Below, piece by piece: positions 1 through 6,064 of a stretch of DNA of 7,560 nt. Origin of the DNA: Planctomycetota bacterium. Lineage in GTDB: Bacteria > Planctomycetota > Planctomycetia > Pirellulales > Thermoguttaceae. The stretch covers positions 1 through 7,560 of the forward strand of contig JAMOAF010000227.1 of assembly GCA_023621895.1 (NCBI GenBank), given 5' to 3'. The position numbers were made by a program, and so were the translations under genes. The notes beneath the pieces are model-generated. The model was not told where the DNA came from. It was given only the letters and a program-made list of their open reading frames with translations, and made no database searches. Position 1 is the first letter of the stretch. Every line of letters begins with the position of its first letter.

Positions 1-1
1 C

Positions 2-1261
2 CAGATCGCCCGGTTCACCAAGTGGGATCGGAAGAACTACTACTATCCCGACCTGCCGAAAGGATACCAGATCAGCCAGTACGACATGCCGCTGAGCCGC
101 GACGGGCATCTGGACATCCCCGACCCGGAACAAGACGGCCAGTCGCGGCGGATCCGGATCATCCGCGCGCACCTCGAAGAGGACGCCGGCAAGAGCATGC
201 ACGACGAAGAGGCCGGCAAGGCCGATAGCCGGATCGACTTGAACCGCGCCGGCACGCCGCTTCTGGAAATCGTCAGCCAGCCCGACTTGCGCTCACCCGC
301 CGAAGCCAAGAACTACCTTACCGAACTGAAACTGCTGCTGAACTACCTCGGCGTGTCTGACTGCAACATGCAGGAAGGAAGCCTGCGGGTCGACGCCAAC
401 GTCAACCTTCACGTCGCCGCGCCCGAGGGAAAGATTGCCACGCCGATTGTGGAAGTGAAGAACATGAACAGCTTCCGCGCGGTGGAGCGCGCCTTGGCCT
501 ACGAAGCCCAGCGGCAATGGGACCTGTGGCAAGAAACGGGGCAAAAGATCGGAGACGTGCCCAAGCAGACCCGCGGCTGGGACGAAGAGGCGCAGATCAC
601 CCGGGCCCAGCGGTCGAAGGAAGAGTCGAGCGACTACCGCTACTTTCCCGATCCGGACCTGGCGCCGGTGACGATCACGGAATCCGAGATCGCTCAAATC
701 CGCCAATCGCTCGGCGAGCTGCCGGCCGATTTGCGCACGCGGCTCGTCGGCCAGTTCAGCATCACCCCTTACGACAGCGACGTTCTGGTCAGCCAGGGGC
801 GCCCGCTGGTCGATTATTTCATCGCCGCGGCCGAGGCCTGCCGCGACGGCAAGGCGGCCGCCAATTGGGTTCAGCAATCGGTCTTGCGGGTGCTGAATGA
901 ACGGCAGATGCCCATCGAGCAGTTTCCCGTCCCCCCACGGGAGCTTGGCCGGCTGATCGACGAGGTCCAGTCGGGTAAGATGGAGACCAGCCGGGGCCGC
1001 GAAGTCCTCTCTGAAATGCTCGGCACGGGCAAGTCGGTCGCCGAGGCGATCGACGCCCTGGGAATTGTCGAAGTCGACGAAGCGGACCTCGAGGCCCTCT
1101 GCGCGGAACTGCTGGCGGCCAACCCGAAGGTTGTCGACGATCTGAAGCAGGGTAAACTAAAGGCAGCCGGCGCCTTGATCGGCCAGGCGAAAAAGATGAA
1201 CCCGAACGTCAATGCGACGCGGGTCCGCGAGATTTGCCTCCAACTCGTCGAGCGGATGTGA
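2..1261 (+). CDS. gatB: Aspartyl/glutamyl-tRNA amidotransferase subunit B (3' part, 5' end outside window)
   Basis: GatB is the kinase and tRNA-binding subunit of GatCAB. It activates the side chain of Glu on misacylated tRNA-Gln (or Asp on tRNA-Asn) with ATP and amidates it with ammonia delivered from GatA. The frame is open from base 2 and gives 419 residues; full-length GatB is usually about 480-500, so roughly the first 60-80 are missing. Family blocks seen, in fragment numbering: DRKNYYYPDLPKGYQ at 9-23, HLEEDAGKSMHD at 57-68, IDLNRAGTPLLEIV from about 78, QEGSLRVDANVNL, EVKNMNSFRAVE, and DYRYFPDPDL from 211. The last 150 or so residues form the helical GatB/YqeY tail that contacts tRNA. 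The TGA stop overlaps the next gene by 4 nt. A protein-synthesis gene translationally linked to SAM and biotin genes suggests a mixed housekeeping operon. Identification is secure; only the start is unseen. Confidence 0.97.
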   Translation, partial: QIARFTKWDRKNYYYPDLPKGYQISQYDMPLSRDGHLDIPDPEQDGQSRRIRIIRAHLEEDAGKSMHDEEAGKADSRIDLNRAGTPLLEIVSQPDLRSPAEAKNYLTELKLLLNYLGVSDCNMQEGSLRVDANVNLHVAAPEGKIATPIVEVKNMNSFRAVERALAYEAQRQWDLWQETGQKIGDVPKQTRGWDEEAQITRAQRSKEESSDYRYFPDPDLAPVTITESEIAQIRQSLGELPADLRTRLVGQFSITPYDSDVLVSQGRPLVDYFIAAAEACRDGKAAANWVQQSVLRVLNERQMPIEQFPVPPRELGRLIDEVQSGKMETSRGREVLSEMLGTGKSVAEAIDALGIVEVDEADLEALCAELLAANPKVVDDLKQGKLKAAGALIGQAKKMNPNVNATRVREICLQLVERM

Positions 1262-2043
1262 GCATCATCACGTTAACGACTGATTTTGGCACGGGCAGCC
1301 CGTACGTGGCGGCGATCAAAGGGGTGATCCTCTCGATCAACCCGGATGCGACCCTCGTCGACCTCAGCCACGACATCCGCCCGCAGGACATCCGCCAAGG
1401 CGCGCTTGTCCTGGCCGACGTCTCGTGGCTGTTTCCCAATGGCACGATCCACGTGGCGGTGATCGATCCGGGGGTCGGCACGGGCAGGCCGATCGTCTAC
1501 GCCCACATCGGCAGCCAGCATTACGTCTCGCCGGACAACGGCCTGCTCGGCGAATTGATCGTAAAGCACGCCCCGAGCCGGATCATCCGGCTGGAAAACC
1601 CCCGTTTCTGGCGGACACCCGTCTCCAGCACGTTCCACGGGCGCGACATCATGGCGCCCGTGGCGGCCCACTTGAGCCTCGGGCTGAATCCAGCCGACCT
1701 GGGGTCGGAAGTCGCCCAGGTCAAATCTCTCGATCTGCCCAAACCGCGCGTCCGCCCCGGACGCATCGACGGAGTCGTGCTCGAAGTCGACTCGTTCGGC
1801 AACCTGATCACCAACATCACGGCCAACTTGCTGGAGGGCTATCCCACCGACGAACGCGTCTGCATCGTCTGCGGAATCTACGAAACGTGGGGCATCCTTA
1901 GCGCCTACGCCCAGCAGCACGCCGGCATGTTCATCGCCCTGGTCGGTTCCACCAATCGCCTCGAGCTGGCAGTCGTCGACGACAACGCCTCGCGCCGCCT
2001 GGGGCTCCATCCGGGCGCGCCGGTCACGGTGGCGTGGGACTGA
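1258..2043 (+). CDS. S-adenosyl-L-methionine hydrolase (adenosine-forming), DUF62/SAM hydroxide adenosyltransferase family
   Basis: This family splits S-adenosylmethionine with water into adenosine and methionine; it is related to fluorinase and chlorinase but uses hydroxide. The 261-residue product opens MSIITLTTDFG, the usual N-terminus of the family. The catalytic Asp-Arg-His set is intact: D70 and R77 in DPGVGTGR, and H127 in FHGRD. The adenosine-site segments SPDNGLL (91-97) and DSFGNLITN (from 178) are also present, and length is normal. I chose GTG at 1258 because it places the conserved ITLTTDFG at residue 4 and makes a GTGA overlap with the gatB stop; a TTG at 1234 would add eight unconserved residues. 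No clear Shine-Dalgarno precedes it, so translation probably couples to gatB. No signal peptide or membrane segment is visible, so it should be cytoplasmic. The physiological role of the family is poorly known; control of SAM level is the usual proposal. bioA follows after 11 nt. Confidence 0.95.
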   Translation: MSIITLTTDFGTGSPYVAAIKGVILSINPDATLVDLSHDIRPQDIRQGALVLADVSWLFPNGTIHVAVIDPGVGTGRPIVYAHIGSQHYVSPDNGLLGELIVKHAPSRIIRLENPRFWRTPVSSTFHGRDIMAPVAAHLSLGLNPADLGSEVAQVKSLDLPKPRVRPGRIDGVVLEVDSFGNLITNITANLLEGYPTDERVCIVCGIYETWGILSAYAQQHAGMFIALVGSTNRLELAVVDDNASRRLGLHPGAPVTVAWD

Positions 2044-2054
2044 CAACAGAGATC

Positions 2055-3407
2055 ATGCCAAGAGCCTCAAGGGAACAACTCGAACTGTGGGACCGCCAAC
2101 TCGTCTGGCACCCCTTCACCCAGATGGCCGAGTACGAACCGTTGATCCTCGAGCGGGGCGACGGCTGCACGCTGATCGACATCGAGGGCAACCGCTACAT
2201 CGACGGCACGAGCAGCCTGTGGTGCAACGTGCACGGCCATCGCCATCCCCGGCTCGACGCGGCCCTGCGCCAGCAACTCGACCGTGTCGCCCATGTGACC
2301 GCCCTGGGATGCTCCAATCCGACGACGATCCGTTTGGCCAGGCGGCTGGTCGATCTTGCCCCGCCGGGCCTCCAGCACGTCTTCTTCTCCGACGATGGAG
2401 CGACGGCGGTCGAGGTCGCCCTGAAGATGGCCTTTCAATACTGGCGCCAGTGCGACCAGCCGCGGCCGGAGAAGACCCGCTACCTCGCCTTGAGCGAGGC
2501 CTACCACGGCGACACGATCGGCAGCGTAAGCGTCGGCGGCGTCGCCCGGTTTCACGCCATGTTCAAGCCGCTCCTGTTCGCCACGGATCGCTTGCCCGCG
2601 CCCGATCCCTACCGGCCGCCGCCGGGCGTTTCCGCAGGGGAGGTTCTTAGCGAAGCCGTGGGCCGCATCGAGTCGGTTCTCGCCGAGCACCATCAAGTAA
2701 TCGCCGCCATGGTGATCGAACCGCTGGTGCAGGCGGCCGCCGGCATGATCGTCCATCCCCCCGGCTACCTCCGCGCGGTCCGCGAGTTGACCCGCAAGTA
2801 CGACGTGCTGCTGATTGCCGACGAAGTGGCCGTGGGCATGGGCCGCACCGGAAAGATGTTCGCCTGCGAGCACGAGCAAGTCTCCCCCGACTTGCTCTGT
2901 CTGGCCAAGGGCCTGACCGGCGGCTACATGCCGATGGCGGCAACGCTGACCACCGATCGCCTCTGGCGAGCCTTCCTGGGAACCTACGCCGAGTCGAGAT
3001 CGTTCTTTCACGGCCATACCTACGGCGGAAACCCGCTCGGGGCGGCCGTCGCCCTGGCCACGCTCGATGTCTTCGACGAAGAACAAACCCTCGCGGGCAT
3101 GCAACCCAAGATCGCCCGGCTGGCCGAACACCTCCAGCGCATCGCGCGCCTCGCGCACGTCGGCCACGTCCGCCAGTGCGGCCTGCTGGCGGGGATTGAA
3201 CTGGTCCGCGACAAGGCGACCAAGGAGCCCTATCCTTGGGAAGAGAGGCGTGGCATCCGCGTCTGCGACCATGCCCGGAAAGAGGGCGTCCTGCTCCGGC
3301 CCCTGGGCAACGTGGTGGTCATCATTCCGCCCCTGGCAATCTCGCTCGACCAACTCGATCGCATCGCCGCCGCCGTGGAGAACGGGATTTGCCAGGCGGT
3401 GGCCTGA
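2055..3407 (+). CDS. bioA: Adenosylmethionine-8-amino-7-oxononanoate aminotransferase (DAPA synthase), B. subtilis-like type
   Basis: BioA is a PLP fold-type I class III aminotransferase that converts KAPA to 7,8-diaminopelargonic acid in biotin synthesis. The 450-residue product has the family landmarks in order: WHPFTQM (18-24), SSLWCNVHGH (53-62), YHGDTIG (150-156), DEVAVGMGRTGKMF with D256 for the pyridine nitrogen, LAKGLTGGY with Schiff-base K285, FFHGHTYGGNPLG, and RPLGNVV near 415. Compared from memory, runs such as MAFQYW, GKMFACEHE and KEPYP match B. subtilis BioA, which takes its amino group from lysine, more than E. coli BioA, which uses SAM. F21 stands where E. coli has Tyr17. The usual DE(I/V)ATGFGRTG loop reads DEVAVGMGRTG, a conservative oddity. 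ATG 2055 is preferred; GTG 2034 in frame would overlap the previous gene and add residues not conserved in the family. The ribosome site is weak (AGAGA just upstream), consistent with coupling. No other bio genes are in the window. The amino donor cannot be read from sequence alone. Confidence 0.94.
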   Translation: MPRASREQLELWDRQLVWHPFTQMAEYEPLILERGDGCTLIDIEGNRYIDGTSSLWCNVHGHRHPRLDAALRQQLDRVAHVTALGCSNPTTIRLARRLVDLAPPGLQHVFFSDDGATAVEVALKMAFQYWRQCDQPRPEKTRYLALSEAYHGDTIGSVSVGGVARFHAMFKPLLFATDRLPAPDPYRPPPGVSAGEVLSEAVGRIESVLAEHHQVIAAMVIEPLVQAAAGMIVHPPGYLRAVRELTRKYDVLLIADEVAVGMGRTGKMFACEHEQVSPDLLCLAKGLTGGYMPMAATLTTDRLWRAFLGTYAESRSFFHGHTYGGNPLGAAVALATLDVFDEEQTLAGMQPKIARLAEHLQRIARLAHVGHVRQCGLLAGIELVRDKATKEPYPWEERRGIRVCDHARKEGVLLRPLGNVVVIIPPLAISLDQLDRIAAAVENGICQAVA

Positions 3408-3420
3408 ACGGGCCGTCGCC
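3395..3420 (+). terminator. Hairpin across the bioA stop codon, possible terminator
   Basis: Bases 3395-3404 pair with 3411-3420 to give a 10-bp stem around a 6-nt loop (TGAACG) holding the bioA stop. Eight pairs are Watson-Crick and two are G-U in plus-strand RNA. In minus-strand RNA the two wobbles become A/C mismatches, so the structure favours the bioA transcript. No T-run follows on either strand, so it is not a classical intrinsic terminator; it could pause polymerase, protect the 3' end, or be a chance G+C structure. It lies between two convergent genes whose stops are only 21 nt apart, where a terminator is expected. Confidence 0.4.
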
Positions 3421-3428
3421 CTGCCGGC

Positions 3429-4445
3429 TTACTGCGCTGACGATCTGCTGCCGCTTGGCGACCCGCCGATCGGCACGCCCAAGGGCAGCGGCCTGGCGGC
3501 CGTGTCGAAACCGAGCGCGAACAGCTCTTTCTTGATCCGGCGAAAGGCGTCGAAGCTGTCTTCATAAGTCCAGATCGTGATTGTCGTCGTTCGCGGAAGC
3601 CCGCGGACAACCTGGCGAAATCGCGAGCCTTCGCGCAGCGCCTCATCGACCGTCTCGCCGAGGTCATTGGAAGTCGGGATCAAGGTCCATTGGCGTAGCT
3701 GCGCAAACTGGCCGCCACCGGCGGCGATCGCCATCTCGGGCGACATTTGGCGGCGCTGGAGGGTGTAGCGAAGCCGGAATCCGCCGTAGGGGCCGATCGT
3801 ATCGGTCAGTTCGGGCATCGAAAGCAGTTGGGAAGCCTTGCTGCGGGCGTCGATCTTGAATTCTTCGAGAAGCTGCGTGAGCGGAATCCAGATGATCCGC
3901 TCGCCGCTGAGCTGGAAATGCGCCTCATCGCCGTGAACCGTCTGCCCCAGCGGCGTTGGCAGTGCTTCGACCAGGATCGTGGCCGCCTTTGTGGCCTCCA
4001 GTTGGAGCTTGGCGCTGGCCAGCCGATCGAGCTCTGCCTGGGTCGCGGCTAGCTCGCGCGATAGGTCGAACTGGGCTTGGGCCTCGGCGTCGAGTTTTCC
4101 GCGGCGTTCGGCAAGCTTGCGGGCGATGGCTTCGGCGGCCGTGGCCAGCACGAGCCGCTCCCGATCGCGGACTTTCACCAGGCCCTCTATTTCGTCGACG
4201 TGCCGGGTCTGCTGGAGGGCTTCAGAGCGCCACTGGTCTAGCCGAGCTCGCTCGGTCTCGAGTTGGCCGGCGAGGGCCTCAGTTTCCGCCCCGCCGCCGG
4301 ACTGCCCATCGGCAGGGACGTAGTTCTTCGCCCGGACACCCGTTACCATCACCAGGATGATCAGGATGCCGACGATGTTCGATACGATGTCCAGAAAGGA
4401 ATCGTGACCGGGCTGGGAATTCTCTGTTTGTGAGCGTCGAGTCAT
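3429..4445 (-). CDS. ExbD/TolR/MotB-like coiled-coil membrane protein with transmembrane Asp (stator subunit B2)
   Basis: I know no named family for the whole 338-residue protein. A short hydrophilic N-terminus is followed by one membrane helix (about 16-37) reading FLDIVSNIVGILIILVMVTG. D19 sits where ExbD, TolR and MotB carry the Asp that takes the ion (ExbD pattern PLIDVVFLLLIFF). Residues 53-155 are charged heptad-rich sequence, probably coiled coil outside the membrane. A C-terminal domain (about 165-338) starts HFQLSGERIIWIP, has an insertion, then an alpha/beta-looking unit (TITIWTYEDSFDAFRRIKKE) and ends in a Pro/Gly/Ser tail, ARPLPLGVPIGGSPSGSRSSAQ split over 317-338. No OmpA-like peptidoglycan-binding domain is seen. 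Its ATG overlaps the TGA of the preceding gene (ATGA, 4442-4445), so it is the last gene of a three-gene unit and probably made in fixed ratio with it. A role as plug/rotor subunit of an ion-driven stator is inferred from the helix and the neighbours. Confidence 0.87.
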   Translation of the reverse strand: MTRRSQTENSQPGHDSFLDIVSNIVGILIILVMVTGVRAKNYVPADGQSGGGAETEALAGQLETERARLDQWRSEALQQTRHVDEIEGLVKVRDRERLVLATAAEAIARKLAERRGKLDAEAQAQFDLSRELAATQAELDRLASAKLQLEATKAATILVEALPTPLGQTVHGDEAHFQLSGERIIWIPLTQLLEEFKIDARSKASQLLSMPELTDTIGPYGGFRLRYTLQRRQMSPEMAIAAGGGQFAQLRQWTLIPTSNDLGETVDEALREGSRFRQVVRGLPRTTTITIWTYEDSFDAFRRIKKELFALGFDTAARPLPLGVPIGGSPSGSRSSAQ

Positions 4446-6064
4446 GGCATCACCGCCAGCCGCCCCGCCTGGTGGACGTCCAACCCGCTGTCCTTAAGCA
4501 GCGCTTCCAGCTCGACGGCGCGGCTCTCCCCACCGAGGCCGGTGTAAACGTTCAGGATCGGCCGCCAGTACATTCCCCGCCCCGCCTTGCCCCAGGTGTC
4601 CATGTAGTCCCAGATCGCGGAAACGAACGAGTCAATCGACGATTCCAGGTCTCCGCCGAGCGGTATCTCCTGCGGATCGGCTAGCCCCTTCTCCGGAACG
4701 AGCGCCAGTCGATCCGCGAAACACTCGACGCGAATCGGCCGGGTGATCGGGACAGCGCTCCCGGTCGCGTCGGGCAGTCCCCAGTTCCGGCCGCGCAGAG
4801 CGGCCAGGCTCTGCGGCCTTCGCCCATCCACCATCTCGTGTTGGCCGGACGAAGCCGCCGTTGTCTTTTCATCCCGGCCGATCGCCTCACCGGCCCGCTC
4901 GGGCGGCAGGTCGCGGCGCTCCGTCTGGGCGGTTGTCCCGGTTCCCGCTCCGCCCGCTCCGCCCGCTCCGCCCGGCCTGAACTGCGCGCCGACTCGCCCG
5001 TTGGCCGAGTTGGAAACCAGCCCCCCGCTGCCGCCTGCTTCCGTATCGCGCCGTATGACGCCGCCACGGTAGGGCTGCACCGAGTAGACAGGCCGGCTCG
5101 TGCCACCGCCACCGTAATGGCTCGGCGCTGCCGCCAGCGCCGCAAGTTGCCGCCTCCGCGCCGGCTCGACCGCCGCGACCACCGCTCTCGCCAGCTCTGA
5201 GTCAGCAGGAAAGTATTCCAGGTCCCAGTCCTCGCCGATCAATTCGTAGCCGAATTCGGCCCCCCAGGACTGCATCGCCGCACGCGCGGCATAGTAGGCG
5301 GAAATGCCCGACGGGCGGACCAGCAGCAGCGGATAGGGTTCCTCGGGCGAGCCGTTGCCGATCCGCCCTTGCTGCCCGGTCAGGTATTCGCGCACGGCTC
5401 GCAGCCCCACATCCAAGGGATTTCCGGAGTCCAAGGGGCCGGCGAAGTCGCTTTCGCCAAATAGGATTCCCTCCGGCTGGAGGACGATCCCGTCGGCTTT
5501 GCATTCCAGGTAGATGGGCCGGCGGCGGGTGCCGTGCGCTCCTTGATAGGGGACGATGCTGTAGGTCGGTCTCTGCGTCTCGGCGGCCTTTTTCACCTGT
5601 TCCAGCTCCGCCTCGCGCCGCTTGAGCTCCTCGTTGAGCGAAGCGAGCCTCGCCTGGAGCTGCCGCCGCTCGGTCACGCCGCCTGAAGCGAGCCTGTCGA
5701 GATCGTTCCAGGCCTGCTGCGCCTCGGCGATCCGGCGCCGCAACTCGGCCGCATGGTCCTCGATCTGCCCCAACCGAGCTCGGGCTTCGGCCAGGTCGGC
5801 CGCCGTCTTCCGATGCGACTGTTCAAGCTGCGAAACCATCAATTCCGCCATGCGAATCTCGCCGCGGATTGCTTCCCCCTGCTCGTCGGTGGCCACGCCG
5901 CTGTGTTCCTCTTGCGCCTGGAGATGCGCCTGGCGGGTGATCACCACCAGCAGCAGGATCAGCACTCCCATCGTGCAAATCAGCACGGCAAGAAATGGGA
6001 ACAGGGATATCCCGCCGCCCGACTCGCGCCGGCTCCGCGATCGCTTTCCCGCGCCGCCCCTCAT
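4442..6064 (-). CDS. Coiled-coil single-pass membrane protein with duplicated extracytoplasmic module, ExbD-like but lacking the Asp (stator subunit B1)
   Basis: The 540-residue product has no named family that I recognise. It has a very basic N-terminus (KRSRSRR), one membrane helix (about 20-43, LFPFLAVLICTMGVLILLLV) and a long Glu/Arg/Gln/Ala coiled coil (about 62-162). Then come two related modules: RPTYSIVPYQG (165-175) with RPIYLECKADGIVLQP (182-197), and RPVYSVQPYRG (324-334) with RPIRVECFADRLALVP (442-457). A Gly/Ala/Ser/Thr-rich linker of about 105 residues sits inside the second copy. Alignment of the helix with ExbD puts A26 where the ion-binding Asp belongs, and the helix has no Asp or Glu. 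ATG 6064 is chosen because it forms an ATGA overlap with the upstream stop and has AAGGG 9 nt upstream; a start at 6106 would extend 42 nt into the previous gene. Basic residues before the helix predict the N-terminus in the cytoplasm and the rest outside. It is probably a non-protonating partner of B2 or an anchor of the stator; the function is inferred. Confidence 0.87.
   Translation of the reverse strand: MRGGAGKRSRSRRESGGGISLFPFLAVLICTMGVLILLLVVITRQAHLQAQEEHSGVATDEQGEAIRGEIRMAELMVSQLEQSHRKTAADLAEARARLGQIEDHAAELRRRIAEAQQAWNDLDRLASGGVTERRQLQARLASLNEELKRREAELEQVKKAAETQRPTYSIVPYQGAHGTRRRPIYLECKADGIVLQPEGILFGESDFAGPLDSGNPLDVGLRAVREYLTGQQGRIGNGSPEEPYPLLLVRPSGISAYYAARAAMQSWGAEFGYELIGEDWDLEYFPADSELARAVVAAVEPARRRQLAALAAAPSHYGGGGTSRPVYSVQPYRGGVIRRDTEAGGSGGLVSNSANGRVGAQFRPGGAGGAGGAGTGTTAQTERRDLPPERAGEAIGRDEKTTAASSGQHEMVDGRRPQSLAALRGRNWGLPDATGSAVPITRPIRVECFADRLALVPEKGLADPQEIPLGGDLESSIDSFVSAIWDYMDTWGKAGRGMYWRPILNVYTGLGGESRAVELEALLKDSGLDVHQAGRLAVMP
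4947..4973. repeat. Three exact tandem copies of a 9-bp unit coding Gly-Gly-Ala
   Basis: GCTCCGCCC occurs three times in a row on the plus strand. On the coding (minus) strand it gives the GGAGGAGGAG stretch near residues 365-374 of the 540-aa protein, inside its flexible linker. The unit is a multiple of three, so copy-number change would keep the frame. Confidence 0.9.

Noticed and set aside
293..877. 194-codon antisense frame within gatB
   Set aside because: It is a shadow of the strongly conserved GatB frame with no recognisable domain.
1273..2046. 257-codon antisense frame over the SAM hydrolase gene
   Set aside because: It mirrors the plus-strand codon pattern and has low-complexity composition; the plus frame carries the catalytic motifs.
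2034..2054. GTG start at 2034 for bioA
   Set aside because: It overlaps the SAM hydrolase gene and adds seven residues without family support; ATG 2055 fits better.
2041..2054. SAM riboswitch between the SAM hydrolase and bioA
   Set aside because: The gap is only 11 nt, far too short for any known SAM riboswitch.
2067..3353. 428-codon open frame antisense to bioA
   Set aside because: Its translation has no family resemblance, while the plus frame has all BioA motifs. Long antisense frames are common in G+C-rich genes.
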